In this document: positions 12,060 through 23,053 of the stretch, piece by piece
How the letters are laid out: the number at the start of each line of letters is the position of its first letter
Position numbering within the stretch: position 1 is the stretch's first letter
Assembly: GCA_029876055.1 (NCBI GenBank)
Contig: CM056875.1
Span: forward strand, 496,001-560,000
Direction of reading: 5' to 3'
Source: Madurella fahalii
Lineage: Eukaryota; Ascomycota; Sordariomycetes; Sordariales
DNA: 64,000 nt
The notes under the pieces: model-generated
Databases searched by the model: none
Seen by the model: only the letters and a program-made list of their open reading frames with translations
Told to the model about the DNA's origin: nothing
Program-made: the position numbers and the translations under genes

Positions 12060-12604
12060 AGGATAATTCTATTACATATTTTCTTGATATCTGTGTGAAG
12101 ATTCAACTCTGGTATTGACTCTTTGCCAGTTTCGTAGTTTCTCGATATTATCATCTAACTTCATGTTTGCGCTGCTTTGAAACATAGATACAGAGTCATA
12201 GGACGAGATTTCAAACATTTGGTGAAGTCTGGCTGGCCAAAATATAATGCCACTCACCCTTCAAGGTTATTCCCACTTAGGTGGCAAAGCCAGCCGGAGC
12301 ATGATGCTTCAACAACAACCCCTCCCTCCCTTCCTCCCCCGCCGCCAACATTGTTCCCACTTTCGGTCTTCACAAACGTATTCTATATCCTGTTCGCGTA
12401 GCCACTACCCTGCTGAGGTCCTTTTCATTGTCTCATTGGATCATTTGATGGGCGTGCGCATGGCCTACCTACTGTGCAACACTCTGAAAGTGCGGCTTGT
12501 GTGCAGAAAGGAGCGGTTCACCGCCCACCCGCATAGCCCGGTGCTGGATTGTTGGTGACCGGAGGACCTTCCATCCTGTCCATGTTCTGACATGCAGACG
12601 ATAG
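12060..12604. other. Gene-free stretch after the xylanase
   Basis: No coding region is recognised. It holds the xylanase 3' flank and ends at the LTR-derived palindromic element. Confidence 0.4.
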
Positions 12605-13040
12605 TGAAATGGTTCAGAAACACACATCTGCACCCACATACTCATCAAAACAGGGGGGGAGGGCAAAGGCAGCCGACTGCCAGACAGACAAGATAAACAA
12701 GACAGGTCAGGCAGCACCACCACGAATTAGGTCCCTACAGCCTAGACGAAGTCAAAATAACATGTGTAAATGGAGCTCCATCTAATTAAAGGAAGATCGT
12801 TTCGTACGTAAAGAAAGCTTGTTAATTAAGCCTGTATTAGGTTTAGAAAAGAGTACTGGATTGATTCTCCTGTTTAAGGAGTAATAGCTAAGTTGGCTCT
12901 ATTTACAGTATAAAAGAAAAATAGGTTTCGCCTGGCCTGGGCTGTCTTGTCTGTCTTGTCTGTCTGGCATTCGGCTGTCTTTGCCCTCCCCCTGTTTTGA
13001 TGGGTATGTGGGTGCAGATGTGTGTTTCTGCACCATTTCA
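12605..13040. mobile_element. Palindromic element built from the 417-bp LTR
   Basis: The left about 310 bases match the LTR copies at 21084 and 40577 in the same direction. The right about 110 bases (12930-13040) are the first 110 bases of the same LTR inverted, so both ends read TGAAATGGT..CAG when taken inward. The central part differs from the other copies mostly by C-to-T and G-to-A changes, many in CpA/TpG context (TGCAG to TACAG, ACAAC to ATAAC), the RIP pattern. Flanks are TAG at the left and CTA at the right, so a TA duplication (Tc1/mariner MITE) cannot be excluded. A head-to-head LTR fusion or fold-back derivative is preferred because the other copies behave as LTRs. Confidence 0.7.
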
Positions 13041-13111
13041 CTATAAACTTAATTGGAATGCGAACCTCAGTTAACTCATACTATAAAATTCTCAGACTAC
13101 AACAATTTCTA

Positions 13112-16100
13112 CTAGCCACTTGCACTAGCTACCGTAGCTATCACCCCTTTTGTTCCCCCCCAAGAGCCGTAAGAATGAGGCTGTGTATTAGAGACTATAC
13201 AACAGCCATTATTCTGCCGCCGTTCTGTCTTTGCTGACTCTGCTACCACATCTCCATGCGTTTCCAGCATCTCCACAATCTTCCTGTAGTTATTTGCTCT
13301 TGGCCTGTCCAGTGGTCGTTCCCCATAGTATCGATCACTCACTCCGATATCAACATTTCCCCTGTTTAGAATCTCTTTGACGACCTCTTCGTGTCCGTGA
13401 TGGGCGGCTCTCCAGAGCGGTGTCTCACCAAAATGCTTGTCCCTCGCATTGACGTCGACCGCGGTTTGCCCGAGCAGCAGCCTCACCACATCAACATGTC
13501 CTCGATCCGCCGCTATCCAAAGTGGTGTCGTCTCTAGGTAGGGATCCTTCTGGTCTGGGTCCACATCCTTCCTCGCCACGAGCAAACTGACAACGCCGGC
13601 GTGCCCACCTTCGGCGGCCAACGACAGTGGTGTTCTCCCGTATAAGTTCGGCTTGTCGGCTTCGACCTCCGCATGTCTCAGCAGAGTCCCGACCACGTCC
13701 TCGTGGCCCCGGGCGGCGGCCCAATGCAGTGGTGTCTCACCCTGGACGACGAGGGTGTTGACGTCGATATCACGGAAGCGGAGCAGCGACGCCACCGTTT
13801 CGGACAGCCCGAGCAGCGCGGCCGCGTGCAGCCCCGTCACCCGGGCTAGCGAAGCAGTGTCAAGGTCGTAACCATGCCTCAGACGGTGAAGCACCCGGTA
13901 CCAGGTCGTGATGCGTGGCAGGTCCCTGCAAAAGGCGACGACTTTTTCTCTCAGCGCGGCCTCGGGCTCGCCCCGGACATGATCGCCCCAGTGCTGGGCG
14001 GCATATGACAACAGGGCGTAGCGTGACAGCAGGGAGTCCAGTTCGGCAGCGTCTCCAGGTCGTCAAAGGAGAGGTAGGTGAGGCAGGCGGAGACGATGGC
14101 GACGCGGAAATGGGTGAGGCGGGATGCGAACGCGGCTTCAAAGTACTCCTGGCCAGTCTAGTGAACAAGGCGGACGATAGAACTCTCACGGTCGACTGTG
14201 ACGAGGCCGGCGCACGCGGCGATGAGGATCTCGTTGTCCGGGATCCCTTCCTCGTCCAACAGCATGTCGGCTGGCTCGACGGCGAGTGCGTGCTGCACCT
14301 CGACGCGTGTTAGCGGCCGCTGCGCACATACGATCCACGACGGCAGCTGCTCAGCTAGTTCGGCGTCCTCTCGGTTCTGGTTGGCGATCCGGCTGAGCGC
14401 TGCTTCGTAAACGTCGCTGAGCTGGCGCGGGAGGTGGCCAAGGGACCGTCGGATGTCGCGCCGGTTGTTCTTGCGCGCGACAAAGTCCATTTGGAGCTGG
14501 GCAAGAAGAAACCTGTCCGTTTATAAGTCATCTGTATGAAAATGACAGAAAGGCCAAAACGAAGAAAAAAATAAAGTAAAAAAAAAAAAAAACTTACATT
14601 CCTTGCGTATTCTCCGTGATCCGATCGGCAACGGCAGCACGCAGACTGACATCATCCCAGAGAAGCCGAGACAGCCGTTCCTCGTTCCTCATGCGGTCGT
14701 CAAGATACCGTCTGATGTCGGCATCCGAGGCCTTGATCTCTATAACTAAGTTGGCATCAAGGCCACCAGCGTTGAGGGAAGACGGAGATAGTCGGGATGT
14801 GACGATCATATGGGCCATGGGCTGTAATGACCGGATCGCAGCAATGAACCGTTCCATGTTACCATCCTGGCTGGAGCATTCGTCCAGCGCATCCACGAAG
14901 AAAAACGCCTTAGAGAGCTGCCGGGCTTCTCCCTGCAACAAACTGGTCAGCTCTGAGAGCGACGGTCTACATCCCTTCTTCTTGTAGAGGTTATAAGTTG
15001 AGAGCAGGCCAGGACGCATGTCTGGCTGCGCACGGGCAAGTTGCTCTAGCAGGCTTCAAATCATACTTTCGGCCTTCTGCGTCTGCTCTTCCTTGTAGTT
15101 AAAATAGATGTATGCTATGCCTATTTTCTGCTGCTGCCCCGACTGCCGTCTCACAGTATCGATGAGCAGAGATCTAAATATGCTCAGTCTTGTTAAGGAT
15201 ATCAAAATGGATGGAAGCACAGCCGTGGGAGAGGAACTTGCGTGAGGATAGTCTTGCCGGATCCTGCTGCTTAGAATGTTAAAAAAGGTAACCAGAAAAA
15301 TTTTAGAAAGATAACAAAAATTTTTAAATGTATATATATAGAAGAAGCGGAGAGTAACCGATGGAAACAATTCACCAACGTACGTTGTCCGTGACACCAC
15401 AATGTTTGTGGCGGCTCCTCAAGCCATCGCCGGATCGTGTCATGCTCCAGGAATCATTTCCCTGTGCCGGCGTGACATCTCTCCAGGTAGTCGTCCTGTC
15501 TCTTGGAGAAATCAAGGTCGGATATCCATCTCAGAATTGCCTGATGCTCATGATCTTGGTTACGGTAGGAATATAATCAGTCAGACAGCACCATATCCAA
15601 GGTTGGGGGATCATTCACCATCTTGGCGGTTATTAAGATCTCTGATGCCTGTTTCTATCTTCGCAACTGGTCGGCTGATGAATCTCAGTCAGAATATCTG
15701 CATATAAGAAAAATGAAGTAAAGAAGACTTACATATTGTCTGTTGCCAGTGCCAGGCTGATGGTACTTTTTAGACTCTCAATTCGAGACAGCATCTGCTC
15801 TACCTCCCACTTCTCGAGTGGCCATTTCAGCGACTGGAATATCTTTGCGAGACGGCTCTTACGCCGCAGTTTCCGCAACAGACGTGTGGTAACCAGTTGC
15901 ACATCGATCAGCGGCCCGCCCTCGCTGGCGAGGGAGAGTAGGCCGGCGTACTCGGGACGGAACAAGTCGAAGTTCTGGATGTCGTAACGGAATGCCGTCA
16001 GGAACGAGGCAAAGCTAGCCGCCTCGCGGGCGAGCACCGCCTGCTCCTCAGGTGCGTGCTTTAGGGTGTTCGCATACTGAATCAACTCACTGACGGCGCT

Positions 16101-16169
16101 GATGGTCTGGACAACGCTGGCGACCAAACCGATGGCCGATACGGGGTCCATGGCAGGATATAGTATCAC
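13112..16169 (-). pseudogene. NACHT/ankyrin NLR (fungal STAND) pseudogene
   Basis: Remains of a fungal NLR-type self/non-self sensor. In coding order: an N-terminal helical domain (16147-15727; MDPVSAIGLVASVVQTISAV) ending at a GTAAGT donor; a linker (ILRWISDLDFSKRQDDYL, about 15500-15550); Walker A AGSGKTIL near 15255; LIDTVRR and IAYIYFNYKE; Walker B FFFVDALDEC near 14890; the DIRRYLDDR and FVARKNNRRDIRRSL helices; then about six ankyrin repeats (13860-13250; ETPLHWAAARGHEDVV, TPLWIAADRGHVDVV). Lesions: TGA at 15454-15456, where the family has Trp in GTGxWFL; TGA at 15056-15058; TAG at 14158-14160 in LVHYT; and a frame change near 14040, before LLSRYALLSYAAQHW. The Walker A-to-LIDTVRR join is also out of frame. 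The ankyrin half stays open, so a short ankyrin protein could persist. Confidence 0.85.
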
Positions 16170-17107
16170 GACTTTGAGAGGAGAAACAGGTACGATGCTG
16201 GGGTTTTTTTCTTCGATCGATGAAACATATGGGCTGCGGCAACGTTAGCTAAGGTGCTTAAGGCGGCTTGTGTGGCATTTCAACCTCTCTGCATCTGAGC
16301 CTCTGATTGGATATAGATTCGGAAACCAGGTTTACCCCCCCCCCCCCCCCCCCGAGCTAACTGCTTGACGAGCCCCTCTTATTAAGGCACACCCGTGAAA
16401 ACTTTGCCAGAAATGGACATTTGAAGGTAATTAGCGGGCCGATTCGACCACAATACCGCCCTTAATGTGAACGACCTCGCCGAGGGGCATAAATGCACCC
16501 ACCGCTTCGCTATCGAACTCGAGCTGATCAACCTCGACCGCGTTCTATTTTCTTCCATCAACACGAGAAGTGGCAAGGAACGGTAAGGGCAACTGACATT
16601 GTCATCTTCGCTTCAGCTGGCACCTTTGCCATCGTCAGCGGCAGAGGTGTTGGTCAGAGGTGTCTGGGTTCTGGCCAATGCCTTGACATGGAGTTAGCGC
16701 TTTTGCCACGTATTCAAGAAGGAACAAGGGGGAAAACAAGACTCAAAACAGAGACTTTACTGCTGATTGAGCATTGCCTAATATGACAGTGAAGGACCCC
16801 TTTAGTCAGTATCTGGTCTTGTGTGAAAAAAATGGGTGGGCGTCCAAACATACCCAGGACTAATCCCCCATGGATATCAAGGACACCACCGGCCGGTGCG
16901 ATGCCACCCAGTATCTTTCCTTTGATGATGATGTTGCGCGCCTTAACCTTCTGCAACATTACATCGTCAGTTGCAGACCGTCGTCACGCACGCCCGACAA
17001 AACAGGTAATTACACAAATACGCCCAACCCCCCTCCCCCCCCCCCCCACCAAAAAAAAAAAAAAAAAGCGAAAGAAAAAAAAAACTGCAAATCATAGTCG
17101 CGGAGAT
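16170..17107. other. Gene-free stretch with homopolymer runs
   Basis: I recognise no gene. There is a run of about 18 C at 16337-16354, and C/A-rich runs at 17035-17085. A minus-strand block at about 16800-16960 (KARNIIIKGKILGGIAPAGGVLDIHGG in pieces) looks protein-like, but I cannot place it. Confidence 0.35.
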
Positions 17108-18644
17108 TACAGGCCAGGGTAGATAATATGCATCTTTGGCTTGATCTTGATACCAAACGCCATCTGACCCAACGCGACGTGGGACAAGGCAGTGTAGATG
17201 CGGATCTTGGCCCCGTTGCCCGTCTGCAGAGCCGCCATCTGCGCTCCGTCTCGCACCAACCAGTGAGGCCCCGACAAGACCAGCGTCTGCGTCTATCCTC
17301 CTCGTCCATTCAGCCGCAGCTCGCAGATTTTGCCGGTTTCGGAGATGTAGTATAACCTGACGTTGGCACTGCCGGCGAACCAGGATACTACTGATAGTGC
17401 CGAGTACGGTTGCCGGGGGTACCGGGAAGGCTCTGTAGCCATTCATTGTTGGTCAGTACCAGCTGCTGGTTCCCTGTCTAAGGAGAGTCTTGGTATACCT
17501 GATATGGTAGTATCACCGGCTTCGCTTCGGCGCTCCCAGAGCACCCCCCTAGCCTGGTAGTAGATGTGATACGCGGTCGTGTCGAGGGCGGCATAGCACG
17601 TCGTGGCCATAGGCGTGCCCCGGTCGGCGGTGACGATCGGTGAGTAGGTCCACTTACCACTAGCGAAGGTGAATGAGAGCTCACAGATCTTGTGATTACC
17701 TAACACATCACATCAGCATCAGCACGTTTGTCTCTTGATATTTGTCTGGATCAACTCACGTTGATAGTGAAGTTCATATGATTTGCCGAGTGCAAGACGC
17801 TCGGCCATGATGACGGCGAGATCTTGGGTGCTTTCTTGCCCATCAGAGGACCCGCTGACCACCTGTGCTCCTCGGTCCAGACCATGACCTGAATCGGCCC
17901 TTGCTGCGTGACGTAGAAGAGGTGAGTCTCTCCCCCCTAGGGCAAGTCACCGCCGACAGACGCGTAGCCGGGGCAGCGTCGGCGGCCTCAATGCGATCCG
18001 CGACCTTCCAGCCGCTTTCCGTTTGTGCTATTTCGAGAATCATTGAAGCGCAGCCGGCATCCTGGACGTAGATCCGTTCTCCCCATGCCGGCGAGTACAC
18101 TGCAGCGATCGGTTTCTGCGCACGTCTACACCACCAGGCTAGCATCGTAATGTTAGCGATGCTTAATAATGTATATATATACGCGCACACTTACGGCACA
18201 GCGTCCAGGTTCTTGTCCAGAGCCGGGCCTATATCGGCTTCTCCGATGTCCCGGCACCACTGCTCCTCGGGACTTGCGGATACTGGCGGCGCACGATGCA
18301 GGGCCGGCCGTCTTGGGATGGTGCTTGGCCCGAGAAATGGCGGGTTCGCCGGTGGAGCCCGTTGCGATGCAAGCGCGCCTAGGCTTTGCGGCGTCGTCGT
18401 CGCCATCGCCAGCCGAGCCACTAATGCGACAGAGTTTACTATTATTTCTGCGAGTTAAAACGAAAGTTTTAGCAGTGATACTAATTGACGACGACAAACC
18501 GGAAACAAAAAGAACACAGGTATATTTACTAATATTGCCGACGATGGAACCGTGCACGTAGGACGCTGTCGCTGTTACCCCGGGGGCATTGGTTTGGACG
18601 TCGATGTCTCTAACATTGACACCGTTCTGATCTGAGGAATTCAT
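17108..18644 (-). pseudogene. Lectin-like beta-propeller protein (fucose-specific-lectin type), probably broken
   Basis: A multi-exon minus-strand gene starting at ATG 18644. Plausible splices join the N-terminal exon to a hydrophobic IIVNSVALVARLA stretch, a Pro-rich linker (SQRAPPANPPF) and then propeller blades. Blade signatures are AAVYSPAWGERIYVQDAG, HLFYVTQQGPIQVMVWTEE, KICELSFTFASGKWTYSP, AYHIYYQARGVLWER and VRLYYISETGKICEL, resembling repeats of fungal fucose-specific lectins, with a membrane-anchor-like N-terminus. Two lesions break the model: a one-base shift in a six-G run (17932-17937, complement) between AVTCP and the next blade, and TAG at 17293-17295 after RLNGRGG. Either could be sequencing error. 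Family assignment rests on blade pattern only. Confidence 0.5.
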
Positions 18645-18967
18645 TATGAAAAATTTGAAGGTGTACAGTAACGAGACTAGTGCATGTGGACCTATGCAGT
18701 GTTATACATAGATGACAACGGGCCCGGAGTGGGTGGCAGTGTGAACGTTTCGGCGGCCTTGGTAGACGTGTAGACATAGATAAGTATAGAAGTGATGAAT
18801 CAAGACAAGGGGAGTTAGTCCCATTCTGCAGGGTGGGGGTAAGTGGCAGCGGAGCAATCTACCCCTTATCCCGCTTCCGGACACTTGCGCCCCCCCCCCC
18901 ACCCCCCAATACCCATCGGGAGCTTACTGCCCTTCACACCGCTACATACCTATAATCCACACGATAT

Positions 18968-19056
18968 TGAGTTGAGGACAACAGTTCCCAGAGGATAGGG
19001 TTCCTCTGGTCAGAGGGACACACTTGCTAGGATGGCGCCCCAGGGGCTGGAACCTA
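18968..19056 (-). mobile_element. 3' terminal fragment of the 417-bp LTR
   Basis: Starting TGAGTTGAGGACAACAGT, this is the inverted 3' end of the LTR family found at 21084-21500 and 40577-40993. It includes the TCCTCTGGTCAGAGGGA palindrome and the CCCAGGGGCTGGAAC block. It stops abruptly at the 5' end of the coiled-coil pseudogene, suggesting that an insertion or rearrangement removed that gene's start. Confidence 0.75.
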
Positions 19057-19065
19057 CGGCTCTCG

Positions 19066-20274
19066 GGGGAAGTCGGCGTTCTGCAGGCGGCGCTGGCGAG
19101 GCAGAAGGCAGAGACACTCCATTGCGAATCCCGCATCGATGCGCACAAGACCGAGTAATCTCGGCTGACGGCCAAGACGGCAGACCTCGAAGCCGAGCTG
19201 AGAGGCAAGGAGGGAGTGTTGCAGAGTCTCACGGAGCGAAACAGAAGACTCGCGCGAGGAGTGAATGTCAACAGACAAGTGGAAGCCGAACTGCAGGACA
19301 AGCAGAGGGAAGTGGTGGATTTGACAAAGAAACTAGAGAAGCAGGAGAAGTTTCACCATCCAAGCGCAGAATGCCGCGTTGGAGCGGATGAAGAAGCGGG
19401 CCGAGGAGAAGAGTCTGGCCGTGGACGACGAGGAGCTGGAGGGGAAGTTCGAGGTGGACATTGCCTCACGGGCTCGTCAGTGGGCAACTAAATATGCCAG
19501 CCTCAACCTGCAGTACGGAGACGAGTCCGGAAGACGTCGTTCCGTGGTAGAGCTTGAAGGAGAGTTCAGGAAGATCAGTGCCGGCGGCGATGTTGTCTCC
19601 CTCTGCAGGCGCTATGATGCCGATATCATCGTCGACGCTCTTCTGGTCCGTTTCGTCACGGACCACATTCTTAGGAAGCCTTTCCTGCTCTTCGAGTTGG
19701 AAGCGGGGCCGGCCTTCGCCGGGCTGATGGTCAGATGGTACAAAGAGAGATTGAGTGGTGAGTCCGCCCTCCCTAACGACCGAGAAAAAAAAAATCAACT
19801 CTGACACCTTGGCTAGCTGATCCAGAGAGTGCTCACAGGTGGCGATACGAAGAGCTAAAATGGCTGGCTGGATCATTGATGCCGCCGAACCAGGCGCAGA
19901 AGAGATGCTCACCGAGCGACATGCCCACCATCCTCATCGAGGACCACAATCACTTTGCCGATCTCGCGCAGATGTTTGTCGACGGTCCGGCCGGCAAGCT
20001 CCTGCAGAGCGAGGCATCACTTCCTCTTGCCCTGCGGTCCCTCGCCATCCTGTTCCAGAAGGCGGCACAGGTCGGACTCCTGATGTGGAGGCAGCCGTGC
20101 GACGTTCAGATCCGAGGTTTTGATCAGCTCCGGGGCTTGCGTTTCCCGACCGACGGTCGTGAGGCCAAGACACACGCATCTCAACTAAGCAAACCAGGCT
20201 GGCAGCCGCACGCCAACGCTGTCGTGGATCTTGTGGTTCAGCCGAGCTTCGTCGCGCGACAGGGAAAATTATGA
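19066..20274 (+). pseudogene. Truncated coiled-coil protein of unknown function
   Basis: The frame begins inside a heptad-rich region (LQAALARQKAETL, ADLEAELRGKEGVLQSLTERNRRL, VEAELQDKQREVVDLTKKLEKQEK) with no start codon, just right of an LTR fragment. TAA at 19156-19158 interrupts the coil. A one-base shift near 19350 moves the frame to IQAQNAALERMKKRAEEK. A conserved-looking C-terminal part follows (RARQWATKYA, DIIVDALLVRFVTDHIL, then PTILIEDHNHFADLAQMFVDG) after an intron at about 19761-19816 (GTGAGT..CTAG). I do not recognise the family. It resembles hypothetical fungal proteins with an N-terminal coil and a helical C-terminal domain. The 5' loss, stop and frameshift make it a pseudogene. 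Confidence 0.6.
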
Positions 20275-21083
20275 GCCCGCCGCGGCCGAAAAAGTCTGGG
20301 GTCAGGCTGTGGTGTTGTGGCAGTGAGATTGTGTTTTAAATCTAGCAGAAAGTGTTATTTGAGTTCAGCTTAATGTAGTTGTTTTGCCCTTGGGAAGCTA
20401 TATTGCTATTTCAGCTTCACTCTTCCTTACTCATAACGTATCTTATAAGCGAATGAGCCATATAAGCGAGCGAGCCACTTCCCACCACCCCACCATAACT
20501 ATCCTCAATTAATCTACCACAACACTAGGAAATAACAATAACTGAACCAGAAATAGATGAATCAGACGATTCTGCAACCTCCTGACACGTACGTACATTA
20601 TGGCCAGGCTTGCCGCATACACCACAGCACCGAATCTTCGTACGAGACTCCCCCGCACCACCTCTATTCAGCCGTGTTTCCTGGACTAACTGCTCATCTA
20701 TAGCCTTCTGGTCCAGTAGATCGTGTGCCTCTTGTACGGTAAGTGACCCTCCGAGCCGTATACGTGTTTTTTTGGCTCTCCGCTTCTTACTAAGACCCTC
20801 ATTGGCCTTTCGTAGTGCTGAGACCTCCGTCCGCAACAGAGCTACCTCGTGCATCACAGCTACCGTACCTTTGGCCAGTTGGTCCACAGCAGCTAACATA
20901 GGTGTTGGAGAACTGCCTTGGTGGTTGGATATCCGGCTTTTGATAAGGTCTTTCTGTAAGGTAGCCTCGCGGGGGTTTTGTGGCGTCTGAGATAGCCAAG
21001 GTAGTGCTGTGCCCGGCCGTAAGGTTGGTGGAGTTGGAGTTCAAAGCTGTATATCCATCTTAGAAATTACTCTTTCTGGATCG

Positions 21084-21500
21084 TGAAATGGTGCAGAAAC
21101 ACACATCTACACCCACATACCCACCAAAAACAAGGGGGAGGGCAAAGACGGCCAAATGCCCGACAGACAAGATAGACAAGACAGGCCAGGCGATACCACC
21201 ACAAATCGGGTCCCTGCAGCCTAAACAAGGTCAAAACAACATGTGCAGATAGAGCTCCCTCTGATCAGAGGGAGATCGCTTTGCACGCAAGGGGAGCTCG
21301 TCAATTGAGCTTGCAACAAGTGTGAAGAAAAGTACTGAATTGATTGTCCTGTCTAAGGAGCAATGGCCAGGACGGCCCTACGTATGGTGCGAAAGAAAAA
21401 TGGGCCCACGGCAAGTTCCAGCCCCCGGGGTACCATCCCAGCAACTGTGTCCCTCTGATCAGAGGGACCCTGCCCTCTGGGGACTGTTTTCCCCAACTCA
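21084..21500 (+). mobile_element. Solo LTR (417 bp, TG..CA) with ATCG target duplication
   Basis: It starts TGAAATGGTGCAG and ends CCCCAACTCA. The 4-bp ATCG is present at 21080-21083 and again at 21501-21504. Removing one ATCG plus the element restores the Pogo reading frame (MPYD|PERV), which defines the borders. It carries two copies of an 18-bp perfect palindrome (TCCCTCTGATCAGAGGGA, at 21256 and 21450). It is nearly colinear with 40577-40993. The orientation of the parent element is unknown. Confidence 0.85.
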
Positions 21501-21998
21501 ATCGTACGGCATAAGGCCAGCTCCGGCAAAAGCTCCTTAGATATTCTTATCGGTAAAAGAGATAAAAAATACCTCTTTAAATGCACAAAGGAATTCCAAC
21601 TTAGTAATGTGTATGATATGCATCTGTATAAGTTCCTCGATTTGATAGCCGTAAGCCTTTTTCAACGGCCCAAAATAAACAATATCCAGTGGCTAGAGTA
21701 GATACGAGGAGTGTAGAGGCATATAAAGTATAATGATGTTATATCCCTGGCAGTAGGCCTCGAACTGGTCGGAATAGTGGCTTTCGTGGCCGTCGAGGAC
21801 TAGGAGCCGGTATTTGCCTTTCGTACGAGATGCTATATAGAGATCGAAGTGCCGGATCTAATCTAGGCCTTTCTTATTGGTAGTCCAGCCATTTTCGGTT
21901 GTTCCAATATACTAGGTAGCCGGAAGGCCACATTCTCAATACTAGCTTTCCTAGTAATATTGCCCTTTTAAGAGGATAAATGGTAGTGTAAAGGGGGT

Positions 21999-22244
21999 TG
22001 TTCTGGGAACACGTTGAGGGAGGTGGACTACGATGTCTCAGTACCGAAAAGGGTTCGATCAGTGGGCGATAGCTTCACGAACAGCCTCCTATTGTCATTG
22101 ACTACACAGAGACTGATCCTTACGGATCATAAGTTCCCCGCGTGAGAGGGTTTCCCACGGGGTTCTTATCTACCCTAGTACAGTGACATCATCCACCGTC
22201 ATTCGGCCGGTTTCCCCGGTCTAGCCCAGAGGGCTCTCGTTACA
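21999..22244. mobile_element. Short LTR-like insertion (246 bp, TG..CA) inside Pogo
   Basis: TGTTCTGGGAACACG..CTCTCGTTACA interrupts the transposase between GVNA*G*AILP and the following block. GGT flanks both sides (21996-21998 shared with a G run, and 22245-22247). TG..CA ends and non-coding content suggest a solo LTR of a second retroelement family. The 3-bp flank match is too short to prove a duplication. Confidence 0.5.
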
Positions 22245-23053
22245 GGTAGGATTGCCTAGCCTTAAGCATTTACTCCCTAGATTACTGTCACCCACTTACG
22301 ATTACCAGGCTGGACCTTTTTAACCTTGCCGTAGCCGTTAGAGGTAGTAACAACCATTCTAGTAGTAATCATACCTATTATAAACCCAGTTTCGTCAAAG
22401 TTATATATATCATTAAGGACGCCGTATTTAGCCTTAGTATTATATATAAGCGTAAACCACTTGCGGATAACCTTTGGATCTTCGTATTTGGCCCTCTAGT
22501 AGTCGTATCTACGCGTAAAACGCGTCTGGAGTTCTGGTTGACGTTTAACGAAGTTGCGAGCCCAGAGTTTACCGACAGGGGGCGCGTCGCGTTCGCGTAG
22601 TAGTCGGTTGGCCATATCTTCTACATAACGAAGCCGAGGATGAAATGCGCGTGCATATAGCTCAGTGATATACCGAATAATCGTACTCTCCTCTAGATCC
22701 GTAAGTTTACGTGAGTTGGCTGATATATCGCGTCGTGAAGGCCGGCCGTCGAGTCGGCATCGAAGAGTATCCTTGTTGACCTCGTAGATCCTTGCTGCAG
22801 CTCGGATCCTAAGCTTTGGATCCTTTTGAAGAGCCCCGAGGGCCAGGTTCATCCTGGCCTTGTACGAAAGTGTTGCCATTGTTGGTTGTGGAGGAATTTG
22901 ATATTTTGTGCAGAGGTTATAAGTAGTCACTCGTCGTCTTCTATCCGTTGACTAAGTTACGATTCATTGCTCGTCACAGAACATTAGACTGCCATAGCAG
23001 CTCCGCCAGCGCCGCTCCTTGTAGTGATCCGCACACCTCTTTCACACCAGCAC

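Larger units (their letters stand above)
20525..22930 (-). mobile_element. Pogo/Fot1-family DNA transposon, RIP-mutated, with two nested LTRs
   Basis: One transposase gene read on the minus strand. N-terminal psq/CENP-B domains lie at 22876-22496 (MATLSYKARMNLAL, IRAAARIYEVNKDTLRCRL, WARNFVKRQPEL). The DDE region follows (DIYNFDETGF near 22410; GNRKWVTVI near 22290; LLVLDGHESHYSDQFEAYC near 21780; LLQPLDIVYFGPLKKAYG near 21670). The C-terminus at 21044-20525 carries coiled coil plus a CGVCGKPGHNVRTC zinc knuckle. Many Trp codons have become TAG or TGA (for example in the ESxYxECGLPAT stretch near 21930), as expected of RIP. A 417-bp LTR splits LMPYD from PERVISK, and a 246-bp LTR-like piece splits AILP from the next block. 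I did not find the terminal inverted repeats. Confidence 0.88.

Noticed and set aside
12605..13040. Tc1/mariner-type MITE with TA duplication
   Set aside because: TA flanks the element, but the sequence is made of LTR pieces whose other copy has TG..CA ends and a 4-bp ATCG duplication. A TA flank can arise by chance.
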